From Tyto alba (Eukaryota > Chordata > Aves > Strigiformes > Tytonidae), in contig NW_024881296.1 in NCBI RefSeq assembly GCF_018691265.1, positions 6,355,427 to 6,419,426 of the forward strand: a DNA stretch of 64,000 nt, given 5' to 3'. The notes under the pieces are model-generated. The model worked only from the letters and a program-made list of their open reading frames with translations. It was not told the origin of the DNA and did not search any database. Made by a program: the position numbers and the translations under genes. Positions 23,096 through 33,845 of this stretch are shown piece by piece. The stretch's first letter is position 1; each line of letters starts with the position of its first letter.

Positions 23096-25349
23096 AGCAT
23101 GAGGACCTGCCGGGGTCCACATAAGCACCCCCTGCTTACTTTGCTAGCTGGGGGGGTGCCTGGCATTGTGCACTGCTGGGGATGGATGCGGAACAAGGAT
23201 TGGGGGATGATGCGGAATAGGGAGCCGCTGAGTGGAGACCTCATTTCTGATCACTGGGGAATTTCATGCTCCATTGGTACCACAACTTCGTGCAGAGATG
23301 AAATACTATGCAGAGCAAGAACCCCTTCGCCACATAAATCAAGTTGAGGAAGCATGAACAAAGCCCTTTCTGTACTCTTTCCCAACAGCCCTGCTGCTTT
23401 GCAGAGTGAATGCCACAAACCAAACTTCATGACTGAAACCTTTTGCTAAGAAAAGATGAATTTCATGCTTTTCCCAGCCTGGCTGTGGACTAATTCATGG
23501 GGCTGTCAGAGAGCTAACCTTTCCCTGTTAATCTGTCCTCCATCTTAATAAGGGTACAACAAAGCGAAAGTATTCTTAGACTTAAAAACAAGAATGCATT
23601 AAACGGCAGAGTATAAACCACCTTTCTATGGAGGGGGTGAACAACCAGTACCAATAACAATATTGAAAGTAGGGATTAAGCAGCAAAGCACTGAGGGAGC
23701 CAGCATATGGCAGCCTATTGACCAGTCCCATATGCAGCAACTATTGTTTCCTCCCCACTGTACCGCAGCAGCCTGCTCCCTTCCCTCCGCCCCTCACGCT
23801 CCCGCTTGCTTGCTTTTTTTTTGTTGGCATGAGGTCCCGGGCTGGGATCTGCTAAAACTTGACATTTACACATGAATTGTGCAACGGTGAGGCAGGGAGA
23901 ACCAGGGTGACCTGGGCCACTAAGCAGTGTCTTGGTAATTAGGCTCAGAATTAAAGACCAGAAGCAGCTATTGGAGAAGATGCTCTGGGTGTGATGGTGG
24001 AGATGACTCTATGACAGCAAATCCTGACTTCTTGCTTTCTTGAGCAGGGTGGGGTTGGGTAAAATCTGATGTAACTGCTGAAATGCTATTTTTTCACATG
24101 GTGGCAAAGCTTGTCGGGAATGCATTTCCAGACCTACAGGCTTTTTCACCAAGCAGTAGCAGAAGAATGCAGAAATCTTCACCCTCCAAAATAAGCAGAG
24201 TATCTTCTGGTATGGGCTTGTCCACAGCTGGGGAGATCCTACTGGGAACCAGTCACAGGTGTTTCTTCGGCTCCTGGATGGATGGCGAGAGGATCAATCC
24301 AAACTGTGGATTGTGTTCACATAGAAGATGTTGGTTGCAAAGCCTGAGCCAGATATTCACCTGGGACCTACTGGCCTGGAGTGGCTGACGTGGAGCTGTG
24401 AGATACTTGTGCACTGTGAGGAGTTACCTGGCTGAGTCCTGCCCCATCTGCCCTCACTGGGGCATTGCTGCGATGCCACGTGGTCCTGGGCTGGGCCTGG
24501 CCATGCGATTCGGTCCAGATCCTCCTCTGCCTTTCCAAAGCGTGGCCTCTCCCCTTGTCCCCACAGCTCATATCCCTCAGCACAGGGAGGTCTGAGGTGT
24601 GGGGAGCTGCACCACTCAGCTGACTGTGTTGCGGGCTGCTCCAGGCATGGGGTAGACCTCCAGCTGCCTTGGCTGCCCCTGCAAACACAGCACTGGGGCT
24701 CCCCGGCAGCCACCAAAGGGCAGGACTGGAGGTGACAACATCAGAGGAACAAAGTCCAAACCCAGATGAAACCCAAGGTCAGGCACCCGTCTTTCCTTAG
24801 GGACTTGATTCCTCTTACTCAGCTGACTGACTTGAAGAGACATCATGGACAGAACTGGATCCCACGTAATCCTCTGTGAAAAAGTTATTTGTATGTCCTG
24901 CTGCTTGCAGCAGTTCTTGGCAGCTTTCACAATATAGGACCACCAAAGGACTCCCAAATTAATTAAAATGATACAGATATTTTTAAATCCTACAAGCCAT
25001 TAATCCTAAACATGTTTCTTAGCCAGAATTCTACATTTATTTGATTTCTATCTAAACCCACAAAGTAAGCCTCATTCATCGATGAGATTTCAAGCTTCCT
25101 GAGCCAAGCTTGAGCTACAAGGCCTTTTATGAGCTTTTGGAGCATGTTTTTTATTCCCCACAGAACCACCTTTGCCTGCACTTTCCAGGCAGCCCTGCAC
25201 ACGTATTGAGAACCCCACTTTCCCTTCTGTGCACGCACAGCAGTTAAGCCAATATTGCTGCAAGTACAAGGGCATGTATATCAAGGAAAGAAAAGGTGCC
25301 CTTCCTGTCATAAGATTAGTCATCACAACCAGAATTATTCTATGAGACA
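23096..25349. other. Unique sequence, nothing recognisable
   Basis: Moderately GC-rich patches around 24400-24720 carry overlapping open frames of about 100 codons on the minus strand and 65 on the plus strand, with chance-like composition. I found no repeat end, splice-bounded exon or RNA gene. Confidence 0.45.
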
Positions 25350-25505
25350 ATGGATATTAGGAAAAACTTCTTCACTATCCTTGTGGCCAAGCACAGGAGC
25401 TTATTGCCAGGACGGTTGGGCAATCTCCATCCTCGGAGAAATTCAAACCCCAACTGGACATTTCCCTAGGCAAGCTGGTCTCATTGGCCCTACTTTGAAC
25501 CATTT
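25350..25505 (+). mobile_element. CR1 LINE 3' fragment
   Basis: AATGGATATTAGGAAAAACT and CTTCTTCACTATCCTTGTGG match the CR1 phrase GGATATTAGGAAAAACTTCTTCACTGAGAGGG. They are followed in order by GCCAGGACGGTTGGGCAATC, CTCCATCCTCGGAGAAATTC, AAACCCCAACTGGAC and CTAGGCAAGCTGGTCTCATT (for CTGGGCAACCTGCTCTAGGTGACCC). The colinearity is clear over about 150 bases. The copy is 5'-truncated, and the extreme 3' octamer tail is not visible. Confidence 0.85.
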
Positions 25506-27083
25506 CATCAGCTGCAGGTTGGCTCCCATCCTGGAAAAGTCTTCTTTCCCACTGGAGATGGAGAGCACGGGGATGCCACTTGCTTGCACGGAGTGGAGAT
25601 GGCATCGCGTGCGCTGCACAAGCCCTGCCGAGGGGCAGCACGGGCTGGCTGGGCCAATGGCTATGCTCATGGTGTCACACAGATTAAGCCAGAGCTTGTT
25701 CGTGTCGCTCCTGGTCTGAGCAAGCCAGTGTTTGCCTGCAGCGTACCATGTGGATATGGCTTCCCTTGGTGGGGCCAGTCAAAATGCAACATGGGAACAG
25801 AAACAAGATGTGATTTTCTTAGTGCATTCCAGATCAAATGGGCTCAGAAAATTTTGGAGAGAGCAAGAATAAAGATTTAGCCACCACTCCCCTACTTTCT
25901 ATTCTGGCTGCCTCCAAACCATCCCCTCTCTCTGAGTCACACACTATGCCCTCTTAAACCATAATCCCCCACTTTCACTGCCTGACCTGTTTTTCCACCC
26001 CTTATCTTCCAAACAGAAATCACACCTGATTTAATCCAAATGGAGCCCCCAGCCTCCAGCCCAAGACATGGGGTGAAGGGGCAGAGCAAGCCTGTCCCCA
26101 GTGCTCTCCCTCCTACCGACCATGCCCTATGGTGCACACAGTGATGCTCAGGTACCACTGAGGATCCGTGACACCGATACCACGGGACAGGAGGGGGCTG
26201 CACTGCGCAGGAGCAGGAGCTGCAGGCAACAGAAGCCACCCAGCAATGAGCAGAGGAGGAAACTGAGAACAAGGAAACCTAGCAAAACCAGTAGGAAAGA
26301 GACTCAAGACTTCAAGGAAAGGAAAAGCTACAAACTACGGCCTGTGAAATAACCTCCTTTAAAGCTTGGGGGTGAAATACTGCAAAGGCTGCTCAGGCTC
26401 CCCCAGTGCTGTACTTCCCAGTGGGGGCAAGCACAGGGAGCAAAGCCTCTGTGTGATTTATCCATTGCACACTGAATTAAGCTGAAGGCCAGCACGTCCT
26501 GTGAGCGCCGAGGACCTGTCAGCGGCTGAATGGGAGCATTGTGCCTCAGCTGCTGCTGTCAGCAGCCGGCTCCGCAGTCAGCAACCGTCTGCAGGAGCTC
26601 TTTTCTAGCGAGGATAGCTTTAATTGCTCACTCACTTGGTGGCATCCACGCAGGCTCTCATACCTTTGTGCTCCCCTTGCAGGGAGGGTTTTTCACCAGG
26701 ATCTGTGCCACAGGAGACAAGAGGCAAGATCCCAGAGGCGGAATGAGAGCAAGCAGGGCAGGGAAGCCTTGCCTACACTACATGGCCTTAGAGAATGGAT
26801 GTGAAAGCAAGAAAACCAAACCTGTGTTACAAATCCCGGACTTAGACCGACCCAGGCCTTTGAAGGGGTCATGCAAAGGTTTGCAAAACATCTGATCCCT
26901 TGAAAACTTTTTCTTTAGAAACAGGTGTGGTGGAGTTGTCACATTTCTTCAGTTTTTGAATAGAGGGACAGCAGATGAACATGTTTGAGCCCCCAAAACA
27001 ATATACTGGGGGTGGGTTTGATGGGTAGAAACTCCATGATTTTGCCTTTCTTTCACCTCGTGTTTTATGTTATCTTAATTCAG
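25506..27083. other. Unique sequence upstream of candidate exon
   Basis: A GC-moderate stretch with overlapping chance frames. An acceptor-like CTCCCCTTGCAG near 26673-26684 precedes a frame reading GGFFTRICATGDKR, without a convincing donor. An AATAAA occurs at about 25868-25873. The last 70 bases form a plausible intron end leading into the exon candidate at 27084. Confidence 0.4.
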
Positions 27084-27221
27084 CTGATTCATATAAAGCC
27101 TGACAAGCACTACAAGAACTACAAGAAGAACCAGATCCTTGGGGAGTCTTTGCCGGTGTCCTCTCTGCAGCTAATGGACTTGATGCAACAGGCTGCACTC
27201 AAAGGGAAGAGCCCTGTCTAG
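27084..27221 (+). CDS. Candidate terminal coding exon of an unrecognised gene
   Basis: A strong acceptor context (pyrimidine-rich TTTGCCTTTCTTTCACC at 27042-27058, then TGTTATCTTAATTCAG ending at 27083) is followed by 45 sense codons and TAG at 27219-27221. The peptide begins LIHIKPDKHYKNYKKNQ and ends LQLMDLMQQAALKGKSPV. Thirty-two of the 45 codons end in G or C (71%), with repeated AAG, AAC, TAC, GAC and CAG, although the surroundings are AT-leaning; this is the strongest coding-like bias I saw in the window. I do not recognise the protein and see no upstream partner exon. It could be the last exon of a gene with large introns, a decayed exon, or chance. No AATAAA follows within about 900 bases. 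Confidence 0.35.
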   Translation: MIHIKPDKHYKNYKKNQILGESLPVSSLQLMDLMQQAALKGKSPV

Positions 27222-28114
27222 AAGAAGAGTTTAGTAGGGTGCCTTTATTCTGGCTGTAACTCCTCTGAAGTATCAGGAGTCACACCACAGATTAATTTGG
27301 ACGAGGGTTTTGACTTGACCATCATTAGAAAGGAAGGTTGGTCAGGTCTGAGGCACTGCACTGAGACGCAAAGACACTGCATCCTTTGTAATGCAAATGT
27401 GTTTTCTGCTTCAATAGGCTTCAGAGAATGATGGACAAAAAAACATTGTACAGAGATGTCTGTGGCTTTGCTCTTATTCTCCTGCGATGTGTAACTTCAA
27501 AAGAAGGCACTTTAATTTGACAGATGGACATTTAATCATAAATAATAATGTATATTGGTTCTTAAGTCACAAGTGCACGGTGCCTCTGCACCTGTAGCCA
27601 CTCTCCCTTACAAAGGAAACCTCCCCTCTTCCAGATCATCCAGCCCATTTTTTTTTTTCCATTTCCACAGAAAACCTGTCTGCCCTTCCAGGCAGATCCA
27701 CCCAGCTGAGCTCTGCAAACGCCTGTCACTGCTTGCACAACAGGGTGCAGGGTGATTGAGAGATGGACTTATCAGTGTGGGGTCCACTTCAGCAGCGTTG
27801 AAACTGCCCTGAAAACCGTGTGAACGCATCTTGCCTCCTAATTGTTACAGATGGAGCAGGAGGTGTTACTTTGGGTGTTAGGTGGATGAATGGGTGGCTG
27901 TCCAGACTGAAAAGGCTTGTCCTGGGTGCAAATATTGTGACTTTCAGGCTACAGCTGGTTTTAGCCTGTTTCCCTAAGACAACAGGGCTTATAGGATCAG
28001 GCTTTGTGAGTTCATCTGCCACGATCTGCTGCCATTAACTTTTCAACTTATTGGCCAGTTTCAATCATTTTGACAGGATGTTGGAATTCTAAAAGTCATC
28101 TTTTTTTCTTCCAG

Positions 28115-28169
28115 GTTGTGAAAATAAACTATGAAGCAATGGAAAAAAATCCTGCCAATGTTCCCTCAG
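28115..28169 (+). CDS. Candidate short exon, unrecognised
   Basis: An excellent acceptor (CATCTTTTTTTCTTCCAG, ending at 28114) is followed by one open frame reading VVKINYEAMEKNPANVPS and a donor-like CTCAG|GTGAAA at 28169/28170. The other two frames stop within a few codons. If unspliced, the same frame continues to TAA at 28208-28210. The exon would be 55 bases long. An AATAAA string (28123-28128) lies inside it, which weakens the exon reading. The candidate at 27084-27221 ends in a stop, so the two cannot simply be joined in frame; they could be alternative exons. Confidence 0.22.
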
Positions 28170-28210
28170 GTGAAAGATTGATAAACTCAGCTCTAACAGA
28201 CACCAGATAA

Positions 28211-31200
28211 CTGCTAGGAAGGATGGAAAGGAGAGGATGAAAGAGACTGTGAAGCACACAACTGCGTGGCAGTTGCTCCTTGAACTGCTCCAAACACTTT
28301 CCATTCTGATTCGCCTCTGCAAGAAATGATTTGCAAAAAATTTAATCTCTTCCCACTACAGTCTCAAAACTAGCAGCTAGGTTTTTGAAAGGGCACTCAT
28401 GTTGCCTAAAACGTGGACCAGAAGCAGCATCTCAGGAGCCACTGGATGCCAAGTGCTCTTACCATGTTCATGTTCACCTCCTAGGGTAACAGGGCTTCCC
28501 TGAAACTCCCCAGTTGGGCAGGACGAAGCATCCCTGGAGCACTTGTCCCTGGCCAGCCAGAGTGCCCCACAATGCTTGCAACTGCCCTGTTGTGATATAG
28601 GGTCTGTTGGAGAAGAAAGTAGTATGGGGATGCTTTAAAGGGACTGCAAGATTTGGCTTGTTACGAAGTCTCAGAGAGATTTATCTTTCTTTTGGAGCAC
28701 TTGCCTGCTAGTCACGGCCGTCTCGTGAGGAGAGCGGTGAAAGCCCCTGTCCTCCACTCACCCCTCTGCTCCAGCTGGCCAGAAACTCATTCACCTTACG
28801 GAGAAAAAGCAAACATGTCGTGATGCCAAATATGGGGAGCTGCAGACTGGTCATTTCCCACAGCTCTGCTGAATTCCCCAGCAAAGGAGATAACTCCTCT
28901 TCCCTCCTCGTCAAAAGCCTTTATTCCTTCTCGTGCCTCAGCCACCTTTGCAGGAGGCGTGGGTCAGCAGGCGCGTGGGCACCCTCTCCTGTGGTAGCAC
29001 TGGGATGCTGGTGGGGATGCGGGCACCTCAGCACTGGACTTACACACTTGATGAAAACAGGGAACACAAAACTCCTTTGTGCTCTGTCCCTCATTTCCAG
29101 CACACTCTGCACTGGTTTCTGTTGCTAAAAACTATAAGGCAGTGTATTTTCACCCACTGTTGTGAAAAGTTTGAACAGAACATCACTGCCAGGCCATTGG
29201 CTGGGAAATGGCATGTCAAGTGCGCAGAGACCACAAGCCAGTGTTTGCTCATGTCCACCTGCCCGTGGCCGTCTGCTGCCTCTTGTCTCCCATTTGAATA
29301 ATGAGGCTCCCTGGGGCAGAAACAACCTTCTTAGGCTGCCCTTGGTACAATAGAGCCAGAGTCGGGATTATTGACAATAATAAAGAATACAGTGATGCTA
29401 AATTCAGTTCAGGTGGACATGACAAACAGAAGAAGAATGGGACTAAGACACAGACTAGTATCTGTGTGTCTGTATTAGGAAAAAAAAGTGATTATCTTAT
29501 ATCAAGTTCTGTCTGGACCTGTGTGCATGGGCTCTATCCTGATCCTATCCTTCCCTTCATAAGTCACCAAGCATCATGACAGTTTCCACAGATGGACAAC
29601 ATGTGCTTTAAAAGGTTGAATTTACAGTCAAACAGTGAGGCAATGACATCCAAAGAAATTTAGGCTGCAGACTGGGAATGTTGTGTAAGGCCACCTCCAG
29701 CCTAGAGCTGAGATTCATTTTGGAAGGCACTAAAAACCACATGATTTGTGCTTGCAAGAAGCGTTGTTTCTGGTTTGAAAGGATTTAATTCAAGTCTGGG
29801 TCATGTTTTCTAGGCAGTCTGGAGATATTCCAGGGGATTCAATTTGTGATATTAGTGCTTGCTTAATACTGGGGGTATGTGTCCAACAGACAGGAAGCAC
29901 TCTGTAACATGTCAGCTCTGTGTTTAGAAATAGGCTGAGGAGATTTAGAAATTTCATGGATTTGCCTGCTTTTGAAGTCAAATCAGCCTGAGCCAAAAAA
30001 CTTTGAATGCGAGTTGGAAAGCCATTTCAGGGCTTTGTGTTACTGTCATGGGTTTAAGGGAAGCCCAGGAACAGCACCTCCACAATGCAACAGGCTGCTT
30101 CAGGCAGCGTTTGGCTCCAAAAATGTCCTAACTGAGCACCCACATTTCTGTAACTGTAGGAAAAAATTGGATTTGCCTCCTGATAGAGACCCAGTTCAAC
30201 ACAGTCTGACAATCTCTGTAAACTCTGCTCCTGAGCTGAGACCAGCAACACTCAGCACTACCTCTGCTCCCTCCCCTGCTGCAGCCCCAAGGGTGAAAGC
30301 ACATTTTACCTGTTCCCCTTGCAGATACGGACAACACATCCATAGCAGGCGTGGCAACTTGGTGACAAATAATATTCTAGGTGGAGCACCACACCTACGT
30401 GCATGATGCTTCAACGACTGTAGGGACATTTGCTCCGGTTACTGCCCACACAAGCCTGCAAGCCCAGGCATGGGGCTGGTGGGCACACACGCCGCGGGGC
30501 TCTGCGAGAGGAGGATCAGTGGGGGCTCAGAGGAAAGCCAGCCCATGGGGCTAGGGCTGTGGTGGTGTTTTTAACATATCTCTCCTCCACAGGGGGAAAG
30601 GCCCCTACCACAACCGGGATAGCCCTTGACCAGAGTGAAGGACCACAAGGAGCCCCCCTGCCTATACATAGCCCATGTGTCTCCCACCACGGGGTGACAC
30701 CACCATCCTCCAGGACACCAGCAAGGACAGGGCCCCTCAGCAGTGCTCTTTCACAGCTGGACCATGCTCCCAAGGGCCACTTACACCCCTCCAGCACCTC
30801 TAGGTTGGACAGAAAGAGGAGGTTCTTATTTGTCTCCCTTTTTACAGAGGCGGTACATTTTGTGGCACAAACCTCATATTATGTTGCTCCAAATTCAGAC
30901 TCTTGTCCTAAGGGCAGGGGGGGAAGCACCAGGAATAACACAGGGGAGGCAATGAAGCATGCAACGTGGTCCTTGTCAACCAGCTCCCTCTTGTCTCTCT
31001 TTCTCCTTCCTTCTCTCTCTCACGAATGCACAAAGAGGTTAATATTTGGTTTAAAATAAAGCAGAGTAATTTAAAACACACACTTTGCAGGCAAACCAGT
31101 GTTCAGTGTAAACAAAGCATTAAACTGAAAAGATCCATATGCACTCGTTATCAGTTATTGCATTTTTTTTTAAAAGGAAATCTAATACATTTAAAATAAA

Positions 31201-31860
31201 CCCATAGCATGAAACAAAATAAACTATGGTCTTGGTTAGTTTGGTTTGATTTTTTTATTTAATGAGGAAAAGAGCTCTGTGATAAAATAATCCTTTCAGA
31301 GAGAAAGGCCTGGGCAATGGTGAACACATCAGCCATATGTCGAGGGAAGATTAAAGTCTAACAAAAGTCTCTTTCCCACAGTTTTTGCATCATTGCAGTA
31401 TTTCTGTACTTAGGATAGCCCAGAAAATCCTTCTGACAGAGGCCCCCCAGAGCCCCTGAAGCTCTTTGCAAAGAGGCAGAGAAGTTCTTTAAAGACCCAC
31501 TGAGAAGTCCATCATTTTCCAATACTTAGGAGTCAAGGGAATCTGGTACAAACAGCCCACATTAAGCCTTTAGAAGGGGATCCAGACTTTTGGGGATTTG
31601 ATACAACAAAATTTTGTGTGAAGCTTTATAAAGGAGCCAACTGCAGCTAACATCATAGCTCCCACAGAGGGCTGGGAGTGGGAGGAAGGCATTTACCTTC
31701 CAAAGTCTGACCATTTCTCATCTAAAAAGTTCCTTAATGTTGTGGCTGGCACCAGCATGTTACCCCTTTATCCCTTTTATCCAGGCCACAACCTGCTTGG
31801 GAGAGGAGAGAGTTAATTATACATGTATATTAGTTATCAGCCTTAGATAAATCAGAAAAT
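28211..31860. other. Unique sequence with GC-rich, low-stop patches
   Basis: Open frames of 144 codons (29972-30406) and 209 codons (30430-31059) run in a GC-richer region; their products show no family resemblance, and minus-strand frames overlap them. An acceptor-like CCTGTTCCCCTTGCAG near 30309-30324 precedes a frame reading YGQHIHSRRGNLVTNNIL and a GT, but nothing connects to it. A pyrimidine-rich stretch lies at 30985-31022. I see no transposable element. Confidence 0.4.
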
Positions 31861-31868
31861 TTGCCACT

Positions 31869-31938
31869 TGTTTTTTGTTTTGTTTTTTTGTTTGTTTTGT
31901 GGGTTTTTTTGTTTTTTGTTTGTTTGTTTGTTTTTTTT
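31869..31938. repeat. T/G-rich low-complexity tract, (TTTG)n-like
   Basis: The plus strand is T with regularly spaced G, resolving into TTTG/TTTTG units and ending in a T8 run. Read on the minus strand it is a (CAAA)n-type tract. It may be a decayed retroposon tail, but no body is recognisable on the right-hand side. It generates a spurious open frame rich in F and C. Confidence 0.9.
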
Positions 31939-32820
31939 CACAACCTTCTCTTCTGATCAGAGTTAGCTCAAGTACTTTATGTCCTCATGTGAAGCCTCCC
32001 AGTTTATCCAGAGGAAGAGAATCCCCACTACAGGGCAACCCAGGGCCAGGCTGGGGTGTCTGCACCAGCCGCCGGAGCAGCCAAGCCCCAGGGCTCCCCA
32101 GCCTCCGACGCTGGAAATGCACCCAGAAGGGCACCTGGCTCTGCTAACCGGGCCAGGCTTCATTGCTGCTCCGTTTGTCAGAGCTTCCAGCATGGGGCAT
32201 ATGTTGGCTTTACAGCAGAAATCACTGAGGACCCAGGAGAGAAAAGCTGTCCCTGCGGAGCAGGGTGCAGCACGGCACTGGGCCCCTCAGGACTGGGCAC
32301 ACCTATCCCAGCGGTGAGTTACTCATGGTCAAAGAAACCACTTCTAACCCACTGCTCATATATATGTTGGGCAGCAGGCAGAGAAGAGCCCCTTTAAATC
32401 TAGCAGCAATGGCCTGGTGTCCAGAACCAGTTCCCGATATTTGATTTATGGTTCTGAATTTAGCGTGCACTATTACGTAAAGTCTAGGCTGAGAAATTTC
32501 CAAAGATACTGATTTGCTCTAATGAGCACTAATTTTTGCTCTCTGATGAGAGGCCAAGGACAGACTGACAATCCATAAAGTTCAGTCCCAATTCTTGCCT
32601 GCCTTGAAGCTCAGCTAGATTTCTGCTTGGCTCAGACCATCACCATAGGTGATGCACAGGTCCAGCTCTTACCTGAGTTATATGGGGTGGAGATGTCCTC
32701 TCTCCTGTGTGAATAACCAGGGAAGGCTGAGGGCACAGTCAAGTGCTGCTCTGCCAGAATTGGACCACTCTTGTCTAAGTATTTTTGGCTAGATGAAGTT
32801 CAGGAAGCAGTAGGTGTATA
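31939..32820. other. Unique sequence between two simple repeats
   Basis: A GC-moderate patch (32000-32310) holds overlapping open frames of about 112 codons in two plus-strand frames, without recognisable content. The remainder is unique sequence with no repeat hallmark. Confidence 0.45.
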
Positions 32821-32824
32821 GACA

Positions 32825-32900
32825 ATACAGATACAGATACAGATACAGATACAGATACAGATACAGATACAGATACAGATACAGATACAGATACAGATAC
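32825..32900. repeat. (ATACAG)n hexanucleotide microsatellite
   Basis: Twelve full copies of ATACAG plus ATAC, 76 bases, with no interruption or substitution. All three plus-strand reading frames through a 6-bp unit are periodic; one gives alternating Ile-Gln and another Tyr-Arg codons. The purity implies recent expansion and probable length variation between individuals. No function is implied. Confidence 0.98.
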
Positions 32901-33346
32901 AAGGGCAGTTCAGACACAGTAGCAATCAACAAGGTGAAAAAACTCTGAGAGACAGGAATAGTTGGGATGGGACAGATTTTTAACCCAGACTGTCACATCA
33001 CATGAGCCTTTAAATCTTCCTCTTTATTTTATGAGTGTGCAGACAGAGCCAGTCATGACAACTGTGACTGAGCTGCTGGGAGCACGGCTCCCTTTTGAAC
33101 AAAAACCACTCTGTGTTTTGTGCAAGATAGGAGCAATGGGGAAGATTGAAAGCAGGGAAGTGGAAGGTTTCAATATTGTCATGGAGTTAAATATTTTGAC
33201 TTCGCAGGAACAGCCTTTAATGTGACTGCTTTACAAGGGTTATTATCTCTACTGTAACATGTTACTAACTAAAAAGCCAAAATTGACACGAAATGCTTCA
33301 GTCAAACTAAAATATTTTTTGGTATCTTTTATGGAGAACCGTGGGA

Positions 33347-33473
33347 TTTTTTTGGTTAGGTTTGGTTGGTTTTGGTTTTTTGTTTTTTTTTTTTTTGTTT
33401 GTTTGTTTTTTTTTGTGTGTGTGTGTGTGTGTGGTTTTTTTGTTTGTTCGTTTGTTTTTCTTTTTGTTTTCCT
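33347..33473. repeat. T/G-rich compound tract with (TG)10
   Basis: The tract runs GGTTTGG/GGTTTTGG units, then a long T run at about 33382-33396, TTTG units, an uninterrupted TG run at 33414-33433, and again TTTG/TTCG units ending in TTTTTGTTTTCC. It is a compound microsatellite, and the frames it opens on both strands (33249-33679) are artefacts of low complexity. Confidence 0.95.
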
Positions 33474-33759
33474 CTCATTCCTATCTGGAACAAAAGGAAA
33501 TGCTGATGTTCCGAATCCAAGGCAAAGTGAAACATTGCTCCCTTTTGCAACTCTCTGCAAACGACGCCGTACTCCGGGGATGTCTGTTTTACTGCCATTT
33601 GTATTTTAAGAGCTGGCTTATATCACCTCCAGCCCTGCCCACGGAGCTCTGCAAGCCTCTGGAGCAAGGAAAGCAGTAACTGGGAAGGTAACAGTGGATG
33701 TCCCAGTGTGATTGTTTGGTGGAGGTTAAGTGGGAAGAGAAAGGGAATCTGCACCAGAC

Positions 33760-33845
33760 TGAGAGCCAGGGGAAGGGAATCCTGTTTCTGTCTTTACTGT
33801 GGGCAGCTGCCTGACTCTTTGTGCCTGCTTTCCCCTGCCCGCAGA
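33760..33845 (+). repeat. L2/MIR-type fragment, weak
   Basis: GGGAATCCTGTTTCTGTCTT, then TGGGCAGCTGCCTGACTCTT, then TGTGCCTGCTTTCCCCTG follows the usual L2/MIR order of TCCTGxTTCTGxCACT, TTGGGCAAGTCACTT and TGTGCCTCAGTTTCCCC. The match is short and diverged but colinear. Confidence 0.4.

Noticed and set aside
26673..26770. Acceptor-like CTCCCCTTGCAG followed by an open frame
   Set aside because: No donor of quality, no coding bias and no recognisable peptide.
30430..31059. 209-codon plus-strand open frame
   Set aside because: GC-richer low-stop region with overlapping minus-strand frames; the product has chance-like P/S/T/R-rich composition and no recognisable family.
32825..32900. CRISPR-like array
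   Set aside because: The 6-base unit has no spacers; it is a plain eukaryotic microsatellite.
33249..33679. Phe/Val/Cys- and Lys/Gln/Thr-rich open frames on both strands
   Set aside because: Produced entirely by the T/G compound microsatellite, not by coding sequence.
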